From the NCBI RefSeq assembly GCF_014196795.1, contig NZ_JACIEJ010000008.1, positions 62,001-126,000 of the forward strand: a DNA stretch of 64,000 bases, given 5' to 3'. This DNA is from Sagittula marina (lineage in GTDB: Bacteria > Pseudomonadota > Alphaproteobacteria > Rhodobacterales > Rhodobacteraceae). This document shows, piece after piece, positions 1 through 9,095 of the stretch (position 1 is its first letter; each line of letters starts with the position of its first letter). The translations under genes were made by a program, and so were the position numbers. The notes beneath the pieces were generated by a model. It was not told the DNA's origin, made no database searches, and saw nothing but the letters and a program-made list of their open reading frames with translations.

Positions 1-97
1 TGCGCAGGACATTACCCCCGGCACTGTTGTCCGTTACATTCCCTTTGGCAGTTTTGGGCTGTAAGGCGACCATTGGTCCTTTGGGCAAGAACGCATC

Positions 98-125
98 CCG
101 AGGGGAGGCCGCAGCCTCGCCTCGG
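98..125 (-). terminator. Hairpin downstream of the membrane protein gene
   Basis: An inverted repeat with 11 of 12 paired positions closes a CGCA tetraloop just past the stop codon of the minus-strand gene at 130. No U-tract follows it on the minus strand, so it may be an mRNA 3'-end stabiliser rather than a full intrinsic terminator. Confidence 0.4.
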
Positions 126-129
126 ACCG

Positions 130-1122
130 TCAGTCGAAGGTGCCCGCAACACGCCCCAGCAGCATGAAAGCGCGTGAGGTGCGGGTTCCGGCAAAGGCCT
201 GGATGTCCTCGTCCGTCAGCTGCGATTCCACACTGGCAAACAGCTGGTCATAACGCCGCAGGAAGTGGTGCGCGGCGTCGCGAAAGATCGGGTCTTCGCG
301 CATCCGGCCCGCGGCCAGCGCCAGCGAGGAGCGGTCGTGCACGCCCCCCAGCGGTGCAATGGCGCGACCGCGTTCGCCTTTGGCGAAGGCGCGCCAGACC
401 TCGGTGCGGGCCATGTCCGGGCGCAGGTCATCCATATAGATGCCGTCCTGGCTCATCAGTGTCAGAATGTCCTGCGCGGCCTGAATGACCTTGGCGGCAT
501 TGCGATCTTTCAGCGCGCGGCGCAGCGCGGCAAACCCCTCGGAATCCTCGGCGGTTTCCGGAAAGTGCAGGGCGCGGATCAGATCATCGGTGGCCAGCGG
601 CGGTTGCAGGGCCTCGGCCGGGGTGCCCAGCGACAGCGTCGGCTGGTCGTCCGCAGCGGACTGTGATGCGGCGCCGGCCTGAGGGTCCGCTTGGCGGATG
701 CCGCCCAGCATCGCCAAGGTCGATTCCAGATTGCGGATGCCGCCGCTCAGATCGTCAAGCCGTTTGACCACCTGAGGGTGCGGCGGCTGGCCTTTCCCTG
801 CTTGAGACTGCGCCACATAAGCCTGCCGCAGGGCGTCGATGGACGCCTGCAACCGGACGCTTTCTTCTCGCATGGTCTTGGAGGCCCGCATGGCCATGGC
901 GGCGACCCAGATCATCGCCACCGGCAGCACAATGACCATCAGTGTGATGGCAAACCCGCCACTGGCGCTCTCGGCACCGCCTGCGAGGAAATACCACGAG
1001 GCCGCAATCAACCACAGCACGGACAACGCCAGCGCAGTGATTTCCACCGGAGTCACTCCAGCCGCATCGCCTCGACTGTACAGGCCGGGGGGCGTGGGAC
1101 GGGGGTCCTTGGTCTCGGCCAT
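130..1122 (-). CDS. Conserved two-TM membrane protein with coiled coil
   Basis: I do not recognise a named family. The 330-residue product has two predicted transmembrane segments (about residues 26-46 and 57-77). A charged, probably coiled-coil stretch follows (about 80-140), with repeated Arg/Gln/Leu and a 'LDDLSGGIRNLE' segment. A cytoplasmic helical C-terminal half completes it. It starts only 12 bases after greA on the same strand, so the two are very likely co-transcribed. The architecture (inner-membrane anchor, coiled coil, cytoplasmic domain) would suit a scaffold or envelope factor, but that is inference. Start choice: ATG after a purine-rich stretch at the end of greA. Confidence 0.8.
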   Translation of the reverse strand: MAETKDPRPTPPGLYSRGDAAGVTPVEITALALSVLWLIAASWYFLAGGAESASGGFAITLMVIVLPVAMIWVAAMAMRASKTMREESVRLQASIDALRQAYVAQSQAGKGQPPHPQVVKRLDDLSGGIRNLESTLAMLGGIRQADPQAGAASQSAADDQPTLSLGTPAEALQPPLATDDLIRALHFPETAEDSEGFAALRRALKDRNAAKVIQAAQDILTLMSQDGIYMDDLRPDMARTEVWRAFAKGERGRAIAPLGGVHDRSSLALAAGRMREDPIFRDAAHHFLRRYDQLFASVESQLTDEDIQAFAGTRTSRAFMLLGRVAGTFD

Positions 1123-1134
1123 GGGCTGCCTTGC

Positions 1135-1605
1135 TTATTTATAGGTGATTGAGAGGATTTCGTAGGCCTTCTCGCCGCCGGGGGTCTTCACCTCGACGCT
1201 GTCGCCTTCTTCTTTGCCAATCATCGCGCGCGCAATGGGAGATTTGACGTTGAGCAGACCTTTTTCGATGGAGGCTTCGTGTTCGCCCACGATTTGCCAG
1301 GTCTTTTCCTCATCCGTGTCCTCATCGACGACCGTCACGGTGGCGCCGAACTTGATCGGACCGGACAGCTTCGTTGGGTCGATCACTTCGGCCAGACCCA
1401 GGACGGATTCGATTTCCTTGATGCGGCCTTCGATAAAGCCCTGCTTTTCCCGCGCAGAATGGTACTCGGCGTTTTCCTTGAGGTCGCCCAGTTCCCGCGC
1501 TTCTGCGATGGCCTTGATGATGGCGGGCCGCTCAACGGACTTGAGCTGCTTCAATTCTTTTTCGAGCACAGTGTGACCTGTGCGTGTGAGGAGGATCTTG
1601 TCCAT
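1135..1605 (-). CDS. greA: Transcription elongation factor GreA
   Basis: This 156-residue protein matches GreA in length and layout. The N-terminal coiled coil (about residues 1-75) carries the acidic tip region '[18 protein letters not shown]', which reaches the RNA polymerase active site through the secondary channel and stimulates cleavage of backtracked RNA. The C-terminal FKBP-like domain (about 80-156) includes '[20 protein letters not shown]' and ends with '[23 protein letters not shown]'. The Asp and Glu at the coiled-coil tip are present, so it should be active. It heads a two-gene minus-strand unit with the membrane protein downstream. Confidence 0.97.
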   Translation of the reverse strand: MDKILLTRTGHTVLEKELKQLKSVERPAIIKAIAEARELGDLKENAEYHSAREKQGFIEGRIKEIESVLGLAEVIDPTKLSGPIKFGATVTVVDEDTDEEKTWQIVGEHEASIEKGLLNVKSPIARAMIGKEEGDSVEVKTPGGEKAYEILSITYK

Positions 1606-1919
1606 TTCGGATCTTCTTTATGCTGAGAGACGCGTCTGGGTATCGAAAGTGTCGCGTGTGGGCTGTGATGTAAAGCGTGAGTGGGGGGCTTGCCAACGGG
1701 TTTTTCGCAACGACAGCCAGACTGCCGGGGGTTTCTCGCCGATCATGGGGCAGGGCGGTGCAGCTCTGGACCGTGCAAAATGAGGTTATTTTGTGCAAAT
1801 CGCCTTTGTATTAATGATAGCCCAAAAATAGTCCTGTGCGTTTGTTTTGTCAGCGATACTCTGCTTTAGGATTAGGACGTGACTCGTTTTCACTTCATGA
1901 AATTGTAAGGAGGATGCCG
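1606..1919. other. Intergenic region between greA and the RTX gene
   Basis: This divergent spacer should hold the promoters of greA (minus) and the RTX gene (plus). The part from about 1790 to 1900 is clearly AT-richer than its surroundings. No convincing -35/-10 pair, RNA gene or coding sequence was found. Confidence 0.5.
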
Positions 1920-3014
1920 ATGCCGACATCTGGCAACGACACTGTATTTGGCACCATTCTTGGCGATGTGATCACGCTTCTGGAAGGTGATGACCTCGTT
2001 TTCGGGTCGGAGGGCAATGACACCATCGACGGCGAAGCGGGCAATGACACACTGTGGGGCGGGCTTGACGACGACTGGCTGAAGGGTGAGCAGGGCGCGG
2101 ATCTGCTTCTGGGTGGCGAAGGCAATGACACGCTCGAAGGTGGTCTGGACAACGACACCATGGATGGCGAATCCGGCAATGACCTGATGCTGGGCGGCGA
2201 AGGCGACGACTGGATGGTCGGCGAAGACGGCAACGACACGATGGACGGTGAGTCCGGGAACGACACTGTCGAAGGCGGGCTTGGCAAAGACTGGCTGAAA
2301 GGCGAACAGGGCGCGGATCTGCTTCTGGGTGGCGAAGGCAATGACACGCTCGAAGGTGGTCTGGACAACGACACCATGGACGGCGAATCCGGCAATGACC
2401 TGATGCTGGGCGGCGAAGGCGACGACTGGATGGTCGGCGAAGACGGCCACGACACGATGGACGGCGAGTCCGGGAACGACACTGTCGAAGGCGGGCTTGG
2501 CAACGACTGGCTGAAGGGTGAGCAGGGCGCGGATCTGCTTCTGGGCGGCGAAGGCAATGACACGCTCGAAGGTGGTCTGGACAACGACACCATGGATGGC
2601 GAATCCGGCGATGACCTGATGCTGGGCGGCGAAGGCGACGACTGGCTGAAAGGCGAAGACGGCAACGACACGATGGACGGCGAGTCCGGGAATGACCTGA
2701 TCGAGGGCGGTGCCGGAGCTGATTGGCTCAAGGGCGAGGGCGGTGACGACACGCTTTTCGGTGGCAAGGGGGATGACCTGCTTGTCGGCGGAGATGGCGC
2801 GGATGTCTTTGTCTTTGCTCAGGAAAGCGGCTTTGACATCGTGGAGGATTTCCAGGACGGCATCGACAAGATCAACCTGACCGACCTGTGGGGCAGCGCA
2901 ATCTCCATCGTCGATACGGCCGAGGGCGCGCTGGTCAACATCGAAGGCTACGACGTGGCGCTGTTCGTGGATATCGCGGCCTCCGCGCTGGGGCTGGACG
3001 ATCTGGTCTTTTGA
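1920..3014 (+). CDS. RTX (hemolysin-type) calcium-binding secreted protein
   Basis: The 364-residue product is almost wholly built of acidic nonapeptides of the GGxGxDxUx type ('GGEGNDTLEG', 'DGESGNDTM'), which fold into Ca2+-binding beta-rolls. It has no N-terminal signal peptide. Its C-terminal about 60 residues ('DVFVFAQESGFDIVEDFQDGIDKINL') match the end of RTX/serralysin-type proteins and would carry the type I secretion signal, so export through an ABC/TolC channel is expected. There is no enzymatic domain. Two in-frame ATGs lie at 1914 and 1920. TAAGGAGG at 1906-1913 directly abuts the first and is 6 bases from the second, so 1920 is preferred. It probably acts as an extracellular Ca2+-binding or surface-layer/biofilm protein (inference). 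Confidence 0.88.
   Translation: MPTSGNDTVFGTILGDVITLLEGDDLVFGSEGNDTIDGEAGNDTLWGGLDDDWLKGEQGADLLLGGEGNDTLEGGLDNDTMDGESGNDLMLGGEGDDWMVGEDGNDTMDGESGNDTVEGGLGKDWLKGEQGADLLLGGEGNDTLEGGLDNDTMDGESGNDLMLGGEGDDWMVGEDGHDTMDGESGNDTVEGGLGNDWLKGEQGADLLLGGEGNDTLEGGLDNDTMDGESGDDLMLGGEGDDWLKGEDGNDTMDGESGNDLIEGGAGADWLKGEGGDDTLFGGKGDDLLVGGDGADVFVFAQESGFDIVEDFQDGIDKINLTDLWGSAISIVDTAEGALVNIEGYDVALFVDIAASALGLDDLVF
2073..2720 (+). repeat. Three tandem 216-bp units inside the RTX gene
   Basis: The phrase encoding DWLKGEQGADLLLGGEGNDT begins at 2073, 2289 and 2505, exactly 216 bases (72 residues, eight nonapeptides) apart. The first two units are nearly identical at DNA level; the third diverges in its last third. 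This points to recent in-frame duplication on top of the 27-bp nonapeptide periodicity. Confidence 0.9.
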
Positions 3015-3017
3015 CCG

Positions 3018-3055
3018 ACACCGGGGGCCGTGGGTTCGCCTGCGGCCCCCGGTGT
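3018..3055 (+). terminator. Strong hairpin after the RTX gene
   Basis: A perfect 13-bp inverted repeat (ACACCGGGGGCCG and its complement) with a 12-base loop starts 4 bases after the RTX stop codon. The expected U-tract is missing (the sequence continues GAAAACGC), so termination efficiency is uncertain. Confidence 0.6.
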
Positions 3056-3249
3056 GAAAACGCGCTTTCACACCTTCCAATGTCGCTTTTCTTCGGCAAG
3101 CGTGCTGTCGCTTTGCCTAGCTGCTGCTGCGGGCCTGTGGTCTTGTGACGCTGCGCGCGCATTGACGAATGCCGCACTGGCGAGATAGGACTTTTGAAAT
3201 TTTTTACCCGGAGGCGATGCCTTTTGGGGCGTCTCTGGAGGGAGTGGAC

Positions 3250-4902
3250 ATGAGCGAGATCGAACGCGAGTCGATGGAATATGATGTTGTCATCGTTGGT
3301 GGTGGCCCCGCTGGCCTGTCTGCCGCGATACGCCTGAAACAGATGGACCCGGATCTGGACGTGGTGCTGTTGGAAAAGGGCTCCGAGATCGGCGCACATA
3401 TCCTGTCTGGCGCGGTGCTCGACCCTTGCGGCCTTGATGCGTTGATCCCGGACTGGAAGGCGAAAGGCGCTCCGCTGAACGTGCCGGTGAAAGACGACAA
3501 CTTTTACCTGCTGGGCGAGACCGGCGAAATTCGCGTGCCCAACTGGCCGATGCCCAAGCTGATGAACAACCACGGAAATTACATCGTCTCGATGGGCAAT
3601 GTCTGCCGCTGGATGGCGGAGCAGGCAGAGGAGCTGGGCGTCGAGATTTTCCCCGGCATGGCCTGTTCTGAACTGATCTACGGCGACAACGGCGAAGTGC
3701 GCGGCGTCGTCGCCGGTGTCTTCGGGCTCGAAGAAGATGGCTCTTATGGTCCGAACACCGAGCCGGGCATGGAGCTGCTGGGCAAATACGTGTTTCTGTC
3801 CGAGGGCGTGCGCGGCTCACTGGCCAAGGAAGTCATCGCGAAATATGACCTTTCCGCCGGCAAGGAGCCGCAGAAATTCGGCCTCGGCATGAAAGAGATC
3901 TGGGAAATCGACCCCGCCAAGCACAAGGAAGGCTCCGTCACCCACACGATGGGCTGGCCTTTGAATTCTTCCAAGACGGGCGGCGGATCGTTCATCTATC
4001 ATCTTGAAAACAATCAGGTCTACGTCGGTTTCGTGGTGCACCTGAACTACCAGAACCCGCACCTGTACCCATATATGGAATTCCAGCGTTTCAAGCATCA
4101 CCCGATGGTGGCCGAGCTGCTCGAAGGTGGTAAGCGCGTGGCGTATGGTGCGCGCGCGATTTCAGAGGGCGGGTATCAGTCGATGCCCAAGATGGTCGCG
4201 CCGGGCGTTGCGCTGCTGGGCTGTTCCGTCGGCATGGTCAACGTGCCGCGCATCAAGGGCAACCACAACGCCATGTTGTCGGGCAAGGCCGCGGCCGAGG
4301 CGGCATTTGCCGCGATCAAGGCCGGGCGCGCGTCCGACGAATTGACCGACTATGAAACCGAGGTGCGCGAAGGCGCCATCGGCAAGGATCTCAAACTCGT
4401 CCGCAATCTGAAACCCATGTGGTCCAAGTGGGGCCTCGCGGCCTCCCTGACGTTGGGTGGCTTTGACATGTGGACCAATTCGCTGTTCGGCGGGTCGCTG
4501 TTCGGCACGATGAGCCATGGTAAATGCGACGCTGAGGCCACGGGCAAAGCCTCTGATTTCAAAGAGATCAACTATCCCAAGCCGGATGGAAAGCTGTCCT
4601 TTGACCGCCTGACCAACGTGGCCTTTTCCTTCACCAACCACGAGGAAAGCCAGCCCGCCCACCTCAAGCTGAAGGACCCCAGCGTCCCGGTGAATGTGAA
4701 CCTGCCGCAATACGCCGGCCCCTCGGCGCGATACTGTCCGGCGGGCGTGTATGAATTCGTCGAAAAGGACGGCGCGCAACAGTTCGTCATCAACTTCCAG
4801 AACTGTGTGCATTGCAAGACTTGTGACATCAAAGACCCCTCGCAAAACATCAACTGGACTGTTCCGCAGGGCGGCGATGGGCCCAACTACCCCAACATGT
4901 AA
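3250..4902 (+). CDS. Electron transfer flavoprotein-ubiquinone oxidoreductase
   Basis: This 550-residue protein passes electrons from ETF (fed by acyl-CoA and dimethylglycine/sarcosine-type dehydrogenases) to ubiquinone at the inner membrane. Seen: an N-terminal FAD-binding Rossmann motif 'DVVIVGGGPAGLSAAIRL' (about residues 14-31), a central ubiquinone/membrane-associated region, and the C-terminal 4Fe-4S domain. That domain has 'ARYCPAGVYEF' and 'NCVHCKTCDIKDPSQNINW', giving the four cluster cysteines. The length is typical for the family. The start at 3250 is preferred over upstream in-frame codons because GGAGGGAG lies 5-6 bases before it. It is monocistronic, with a terminator close downstream. 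Confidence 0.96.
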   Translation: MSEIERESMEYDVVIVGGGPAGLSAAIRLKQMDPDLDVVLLEKGSEIGAHILSGAVLDPCGLDALIPDWKAKGAPLNVPVKDDNFYLLGETGEIRVPNWPMPKLMNNHGNYIVSMGNVCRWMAEQAEELGVEIFPGMACSELIYGDNGEVRGVVAGVFGLEEDGSYGPNTEPGMELLGKYVFLSEGVRGSLAKEVIAKYDLSAGKEPQKFGLGMKEIWEIDPAKHKEGSVTHTMGWPLNSSKTGGGSFIYHLENNQVYVGFVVHLNYQNPHLYPYMEFQRFKHHPMVAELLEGGKRVAYGARAISEGGYQSMPKMVAPGVALLGCSVGMVNVPRIKGNHNAMLSGKAAAEAAFAAIKAGRASDELTDYETEVREGAIGKDLKLVRNLKPMWSKWGLAASLTLGGFDMWTNSLFGGSLFGTMSHGKCDAEATGKASDFKEINYPKPDGKLSFDRLTNVAFSFTNHEESQPAHLKLKDPSVPVNVNLPQYAGPSARYCPAGVYEFVEKDGAQQFVINFQNCVHCKTCDIKDPSQNINWTVPQGGDGPNYPNM

Positions 4903-4924
4903 TTGGTCTATACTGACAGTGAAG

Positions 4925-4946
4925 CGCGCCCCTTGGGGCGCGTTTT
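4925..4946 (+). terminator. Intrinsic terminator of the ETF-QO gene
   Basis: CGCGCCCC/GGGGCGCG form an 8-bp GC stem with a minimal loop, followed by TTTTGCGTTT, 20 bases after the stop codon. Confidence 0.85.
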
Positions 4947-5017
4947 GCGTTTGGGTTAACCTCTCTTTCACCTGGCCGCGCCAATATAAGGTCGAATGCG
5001 TTGCGAGGTGCTCAACG

Positions 5018-5308
5018 ATGATGGAAGAACGAGCTGACCGCTGGCCCAGTTGTTGGGGCTTTGAATTGCAGACAGAGGAGGGCGACTTTGCCGCCACCAT
5101 CGTCAATGTGTCCAAAACAGGGGCATTTGCCGAGGGGGTTCTGCCCTTTGAGGTTGGGGTGCGGGTGCGCCTGACCGCCATGCGGGAACCGGTCCGGGCA
5201 CATGTGGTGCGCGTTTCCCGCAGGGGCGCCGCGCTGCAATTCGATAAGCCGCTCACGGCCGCTCAGCTTGAAAACCTGCGACAATACCGCGACCTCCGGC
5301 AGATGTGA
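5018..5308 (+). CDS. PilZ-domain protein
   Basis: A single-domain protein of 96 residues. The 'VNVSKTGAFAEG' segment matches the (D/N)xSxxG signature of PilZ domains, which bind cyclic-di-GMP. The usual upstream RxxxR is only weakly represented ('EERADRW'), so nucleotide binding is not certain. The rest ('GVRVRLTAMREPVRAHVVRVSRRGAALQF') fits the PilZ beta-barrel. ATG codons at 5018 and 5021 are both possible; GCGAGGTG lies about 7 bases upstream of the first. It stands alone between ETF-QO and the TPR gene. The only other cyclic-di-GMP-related gene in the window is the EAL protein at 14.9 kb. Confidence 0.75.
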   Translation: MMEERADRWPSCWGFELQTEEGDFAATIVNVSKTGAFAEGVLPFEVGVRVRLTAMREPVRAHVVRVSRRGAALQFDKPLTAAQLENLRQYRDLRQM

Positions 5309-5403
5309 CCGCTGTGGAGCCTTTGCGCGTCGTCCGGTGCATTGCCATGCTGGGCGGGCCGCTCTAGGCTTTGCGCAAACAAGCAACACGGGAGGCCGGG
5401 AAA

Positions 5404-7158
5404 TTGACGCACTGGGCATCAGGCATTCGCGCTACACTACGGGCCAGCACCTTCGCGGTGGCCGCCGCATTCGCCACTGTGGCTCCGGCGCAGGCCAATG
5501 GCATCGCGGGTGACTACCTCGCGGCGCGCCAGGCCAGCTTCCTCGGTGATTTCAAGGCTGCGGCGCATTACTACGGGCGCGCGCTGGCCTTTGCCCCGGA
5601 CCGTCCGGAACTTCTCGAACGCGCAATCCTGGCAGAGATGTCATTGGGTGATTTCGACCGTGCGTCGGCCCTGGCGGATCGAATGGAAAAGGGCGGCTTC
5701 GACAGTCAAGTTGCGCGGATGGCAACCATCGCCACTGAAGCGGGCAAAGAGAACTACACCACCATCATCAAGGCCATTGACGAAGAACGCGCCATCGGTC
5801 CGCTTGCCGATGGCCTCGTCAAAGCATGGGCCTTGCTGGGCACCGGCGACATGAGCGCGGCTCTTTTGGCGTTCGACGAAGTGGCTGACATGCAGGGCCT
5901 CGCCCCCTTCGCCGCTTACCACAAAGCCTTGGCGCTGGCCTCTGTCGGAGATTTCGTAAGCAGCGGTGCGATCTTTGAAGAGGATCAGGCTGGCGGTATG
6001 GCGGCCACCCGGCGTGGCGTCATGGCGCGCTCGGAAATCCTGTCTCAGTTGGGCCGCAGCGAGGAGGCACTCGAGCTGCTTGATACCAGCTTTGGCACCG
6101 ATCTGGACCCGGAGCTGAAAGAGATGCGCAGCGCGCTGGAAGCTGGCGATCGGCTTCCCTTCACCCACGTCAGAACCCCGAAGGACGGCATCGCGGAAGT
6201 CTTCTACACCCTTGCCGGCGCGCTTTCGAACGAGGGTAGTGATGAGCTGACCTTGCTCTATTCGCGTATGGCGGAGCATCTGAGGGCCGACCATACCGAT
6301 GCGATCCTGCTTTCCGGCGAGCTGCTGTCAGGTCTGGGTCGCTATGATATGGCGGAAGATACCTTTGAACGTGTCGGCCCCGAGGATCCCTCCTACCACG
6401 CTGCCGTCATGGGGGAGGCTGAGGCGCTGCGCGATCAGGGCGACATGGCCGGTGCCATCTCCACGCTCGAAGACCTGGCCGAAGCGCAGCCCGATCTCGC
6501 CGTCGCGCAAACCACGCTGGGGGATCTTTACCGGCAGGAACAGCGCTACGAGGAGGCGACCGCTGCCTACAGCCGTGCGATTGAGCTCATGCCGGAGGAA
6601 ACCTCCCGTCAGTGGTTCCTGTATTACGCCCGCGCCATCGCCTTTGAGCGTCAGGATAAGTGGGAGGAGGCAGAAGCCGATTTCCGTCATGCGCTGGAGC
6701 TGAACCCGGAGCAGCCTCAGGTCTTGAACTACCTCGGCTATTCGCTGGTGGAACAGGAGCGCAAACTGGATGAGGCGCTGAACATGATCGAGCGTGCCGT
6801 CGCCGCGCGCCCGAACTCCGGCTACATCGTCGATAGCCTTGGGTGGGTGCTTTACCGCCTTGGCCGCTACGAGGAAGCCGTGCCGCATATGGAACGTGCC
6901 GCAGAACTGATGCCCATCGACCCAGTGGTGAACGATCACCTTGGCGACGTCTATTGGGCCGTCGGACGCGAGCGTGAGGCCGAATTCATGTGGAAGCGCG
7001 CGCTGTCCTTCGTCGATTGGGAAGACGCCGTAGAAGAGGCAGATCCTGAACGCATCAAGCGTAAACTCGACGTTGGGCTCGATCAGGTCCTGGCAGAAGA
7101 AGGCGCGCCCTCGTTGGAACAAGCCGCAGCACAGCCGCTCACCGATGAAGAGGGCTAA
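5404..7158 (+). CDS. Exported tetratricopeptide-repeat protein
   Basis: The 584-residue product begins with a signal-peptide-like segment ('STFAVAAAFATVAPAQA', cleavage near residue 30). TPR helical hairpins run through most of its length. The clearest are in the C-terminal half ('LGDLYRQEQRYEEATAAYSRAIEL', 'NYLGYSLVEQERKLDEALNM', 'VNDHLGDVYWAVGREREAEFMWKRAL'). TPRs mediate protein-protein contacts, so a periplasmic or outer-membrane scaffold role is likely. The TTG at 5404 is chosen because GGAGG lies 8 bases before it; an upstream TTG at 5371 lacks this. Its 3' end overlaps ispE by 14 bases, so the two are translationally linked. This TPR-ispE pairing is common in Rhodobacteraceae as far as I recall. 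Confidence 0.88.
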   Translation: MTHWASGIRATLRASTFAVAAAFATVAPAQANGIAGDYLAARQASFLGDFKAAAHYYGRALAFAPDRPELLERAILAEMSLGDFDRASALADRMEKGGFDSQVARMATIATEAGKENYTTIIKAIDEERAIGPLADGLVKAWALLGTGDMSAALLAFDEVADMQGLAPFAAYHKALALASVGDFVSSGAIFEEDQAGGMAATRRGVMARSEILSQLGRSEEALELLDTSFGTDLDPELKEMRSALEAGDRLPFTHVRTPKDGIAEVFYTLAGALSNEGSDELTLLYSRMAEHLRADHTDAILLSGELLSGLGRYDMAEDTFERVGPEDPSYHAAVMGEAEALRDQGDMAGAISTLEDLAEAQPDLAVAQTTLGDLYRQEQRYEEATAAYSRAIELMPEETSRQWFLYYARAIAFERQDKWEEAEADFRHALELNPEQPQVLNYLGYSLVEQERKLDEALNMIERAVAARPNSGYIVDSLGWVLYRLGRYEEAVPHMERAAELMPIDPVVNDHLGDVYWAVGREREAEFMWKRALSFVDWEDAVEEADPERIKRKLDVGLDQVLAEEGAPSLEQAAAQPLTDEEG

Positions 7159-8056
7159 GGTCCACGCACCGGCGAAAATCAATCTGACCCTGCATGTGAC
7201 TGGCCAACGCGACGATGGCTATCATCTGCTGGATTCTCTTGTGGTTTTTGCCCCGGTTCATGACACGCTCGACATGAATTTCGATACCTCTGACCTCTCC
7301 ATGACGGTGGAGGGGCCAGAGGCAGATGGCGTGCCGACTGACATGGCAAACCTTGTGTTGCGCGCCGCCGATATCCTGGGGGAGCACCTTGCGGCCCATC
7401 TGACAAAAAACCTGCCCCCGGCGTCAGGCATGGGCGGTGGATCAGCGGATGCGGCGGCGGTGTTGCGTGCTCTTTTGCTGCGAACTTTGCCGCCCGAGGC
7501 CACCTTGGACGACATCGTCGCCCAGCTTTTGCAAAAGATACAGGCGCTTGAGCTGCACGCGCTCGGCGCGGATGTGCCCATGTGCATGCTCAATATGCCG
7601 ATGCACGTCCGTGGGATTGGCGAACAGATGACCCCGCTCGGCGGCATCCCACCAATCAATGCGTTGCTCGTAAATCCACGTCGGGCCGTGTCGACGCCGG
7701 AGGTTTTTCGCGCCATGACAACGCGGGACAATCCGCCCATGCCAGAGATCCCGACCCTGCCGGATGCCGCCGCGCTCATCGCTTTTCTGAAAGATATGCG
7801 CAACGACATGCAGGTGGCGGCCAAGGCGATCGAGCCGTCTATCGGCGACGTGCTGACCACGCTTGAAAGAACGCCAGGCTGCGGTCTGGCGCGCATGTCG
7901 GGCTCCGGTGCTAGCTGCTTTGGCTTGTTCGCAGATATCAGCGACGAAGAGCTGGCCAAAACCGCCCAGACCATCCGGCGCGCCCACCCGGATTGGTGGG
8001 TCGCATCTGGCCCCTTGGGCAATCAGTTTTCGCTGGGTCTCCCCACGTTCAGCTGA
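7145..8056 (+). CDS. ispE: 4-diphosphocytidyl-2-C-methyl-D-erythritol kinase IspE
   Basis: A GHMP-family kinase (303 residues) that phosphorylates CDP-methylerythritol at the 2-position in the non-mevalonate isoprenoid pathway. Seen: N-terminal 'APAKINLTLHVTGQRDDGYHLLDSL' with the conserved Lys, the glycine-rich ATP loop 'PPASGMGGGSADAA' (about residues 95-108), 'LGADVPMCM', and the C-terminal motif 'ARMSGSGASCFGLF'. The ATG lies inside the end of the TPR gene (14-base overlap). The 3' end overlaps the convergent polyprenyl synthase gene by 8 bases, so both isoprenoid genes meet tail to tail. Confidence 0.95.
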   Translation: MKRAKVHAPAKINLTLHVTGQRDDGYHLLDSLVVFAPVHDTLDMNFDTSDLSMTVEGPEADGVPTDMANLVLRAADILGEHLAAHLTKNLPPASGMGGGSADAAAVLRALLLRTLPPEATLDDIVAQLLQKIQALELHALGADVPMCMLNMPMHVRGIGEQMTPLGGIPPINALLVNPRRAVSTPEVFRAMTTRDNPPMPEIPTLPDAAALIAFLKDMRNDMQVAAKAIEPSIGDVLTTLERTPGCGLARMSGSGASCFGLFADISDEELAKTAQTIRRAHPDWWVASGPLGNQFSLGLPTFS

Positions 8057-9041
8057 GGCGTGCCACCACGAAATCATTGAGGTCGACCAAAAGGTCGCGC
8101 ATCTCGCTTTGCGGCAGCTCCATCATGGCCGCTTTGGCCCGGGCCGACCAGCGCAGGGCCTCTTGCCGGGTCTCCTCCAGCGCGCCGTGTTTGTTCATCA
8201 ACGACAGGGCGTGCTCCAGATCGCCGTCCTTCTGATCACCTTTTTCGATGACACGCTTCCAGAACGCGCGTTCCGTTTCGTCACCTGCGGCGACGGTTTT
8301 GATTACAGGCAAGGTCAGTTTACGCTCGCGGAAATCGTCACCGACGTTTTTTCCAGTCGCGTCAGACCCCCAGTAGTCCAGCAGGTCATCCACGATCTGA
8401 AAGGCGATTCCCAGCGCATCACCGTAATCGAATAGCGCCTGTACCTCCGCCTCGGGGCGGTCGGCAATCACGCCACCCACCTGCGTTGCCGCCGAGAAAA
8501 GCGCTGCCGTCTTGCCGCGCACCACCTGCAAATAGACCTCTTCGGTGGTCTTCAGATCCTGAGCGGCGGTCAGTTGCAGCACTTCGCCCTCGGCGATGGT
8601 GGCAGAGGCATTCGACAGGATGCCCAGAACCCGCAGATTGCCCGTTTCTGTCATCAACTGGAACGACCGGGCAAAGAGGTAGTCACCGACCAGAACAGAA
8701 CTTTTGTTGTCCCAAAGCAAGTTCGCCGTCTTGCGACCACGCCGCATGGCGCTTTCGTCGACGACATCGTCGTGCAGCAAGGTCGCGGTGTGGATGAATT
8801 CCACGGTCGCGGCCAGATGCAGGTGATAGGGGCCGTCATACCCGCACAGCTTCGCCGCGGCGATGGTCAGCATCGGACGCAGGCGCTTTCCGCCAGCTTC
8901 GACAAGGTAGGCGGTGACCTCAGGAATGCGCGGCGCGTGCTTGGAGGCCATGCGCTCACGGATAAGCCCGTTCACGGCGTCCATCTCGGGGGCCAGCAAT
9001 TCAGCGAGGCGCTCTTGCGGTTTCACTTGGCTATCCAACAT
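8049..9041 (-). CDS. ispB: Polyprenyl diphosphate synthase (IspB/DdsA-like)
   Basis: A trans-prenyltransferase of 330 residues that extends farnesyl diphosphate with isopentenyl diphosphate to make the ubiquinone side chain; in this bacterial group the chain is usually decaprenyl. The two Asp-rich motifs are intact: 'LLHDDVVDESAMRRG' and 'FQIVDDLLDYWG'. The 'GGKRLRPML' substrate motif and 'GDYLFARSF' are also present. Chain length cannot be read with confidence from the sequence. An SD-like GAGGGAGAG precedes the ATG. It is divergent from the DUF2007 gene. Confidence 0.93.
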   Translation of the reverse strand: MLDSQVKPQERLAELLAPEMDAVNGLIRERMASKHAPRIPEVTAYLVEAGGKRLRPMLTIAAAKLCGYDGPYHLHLAATVEFIHTATLLHDDVVDESAMRRGRKTANLLWDNKSSVLVGDYLFARSFQLMTETGNLRVLGILSNASATIAEGEVLQLTAAQDLKTTEEVYLQVVRGKTAALFSAATQVGGVIADRPEAEVQALFDYGDALGIAFQIVDDLLDYWGSDATGKNVGDDFRERKLTLPVIKTVAAGDETERAFWKRVIEKGDQKDGDLEHALSLMNKHGALEETRQEALRWSARAKAAMMELPQSEMRDLLVDLNDFVVARLS

Positions 9042-9095
9042 CGCTCTCCCTCGGAAGGCTCGACAAGACCCCGGTCCTGTCCTTACATCGCACCC

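Noticed and set aside
2073-2720. Regular repeats considered as a CRISPR array
   Set aside because: The period is 27/216 bases, all repeats are in frame and encode Ca2+-binding nonapeptides; there are no unique spacers.
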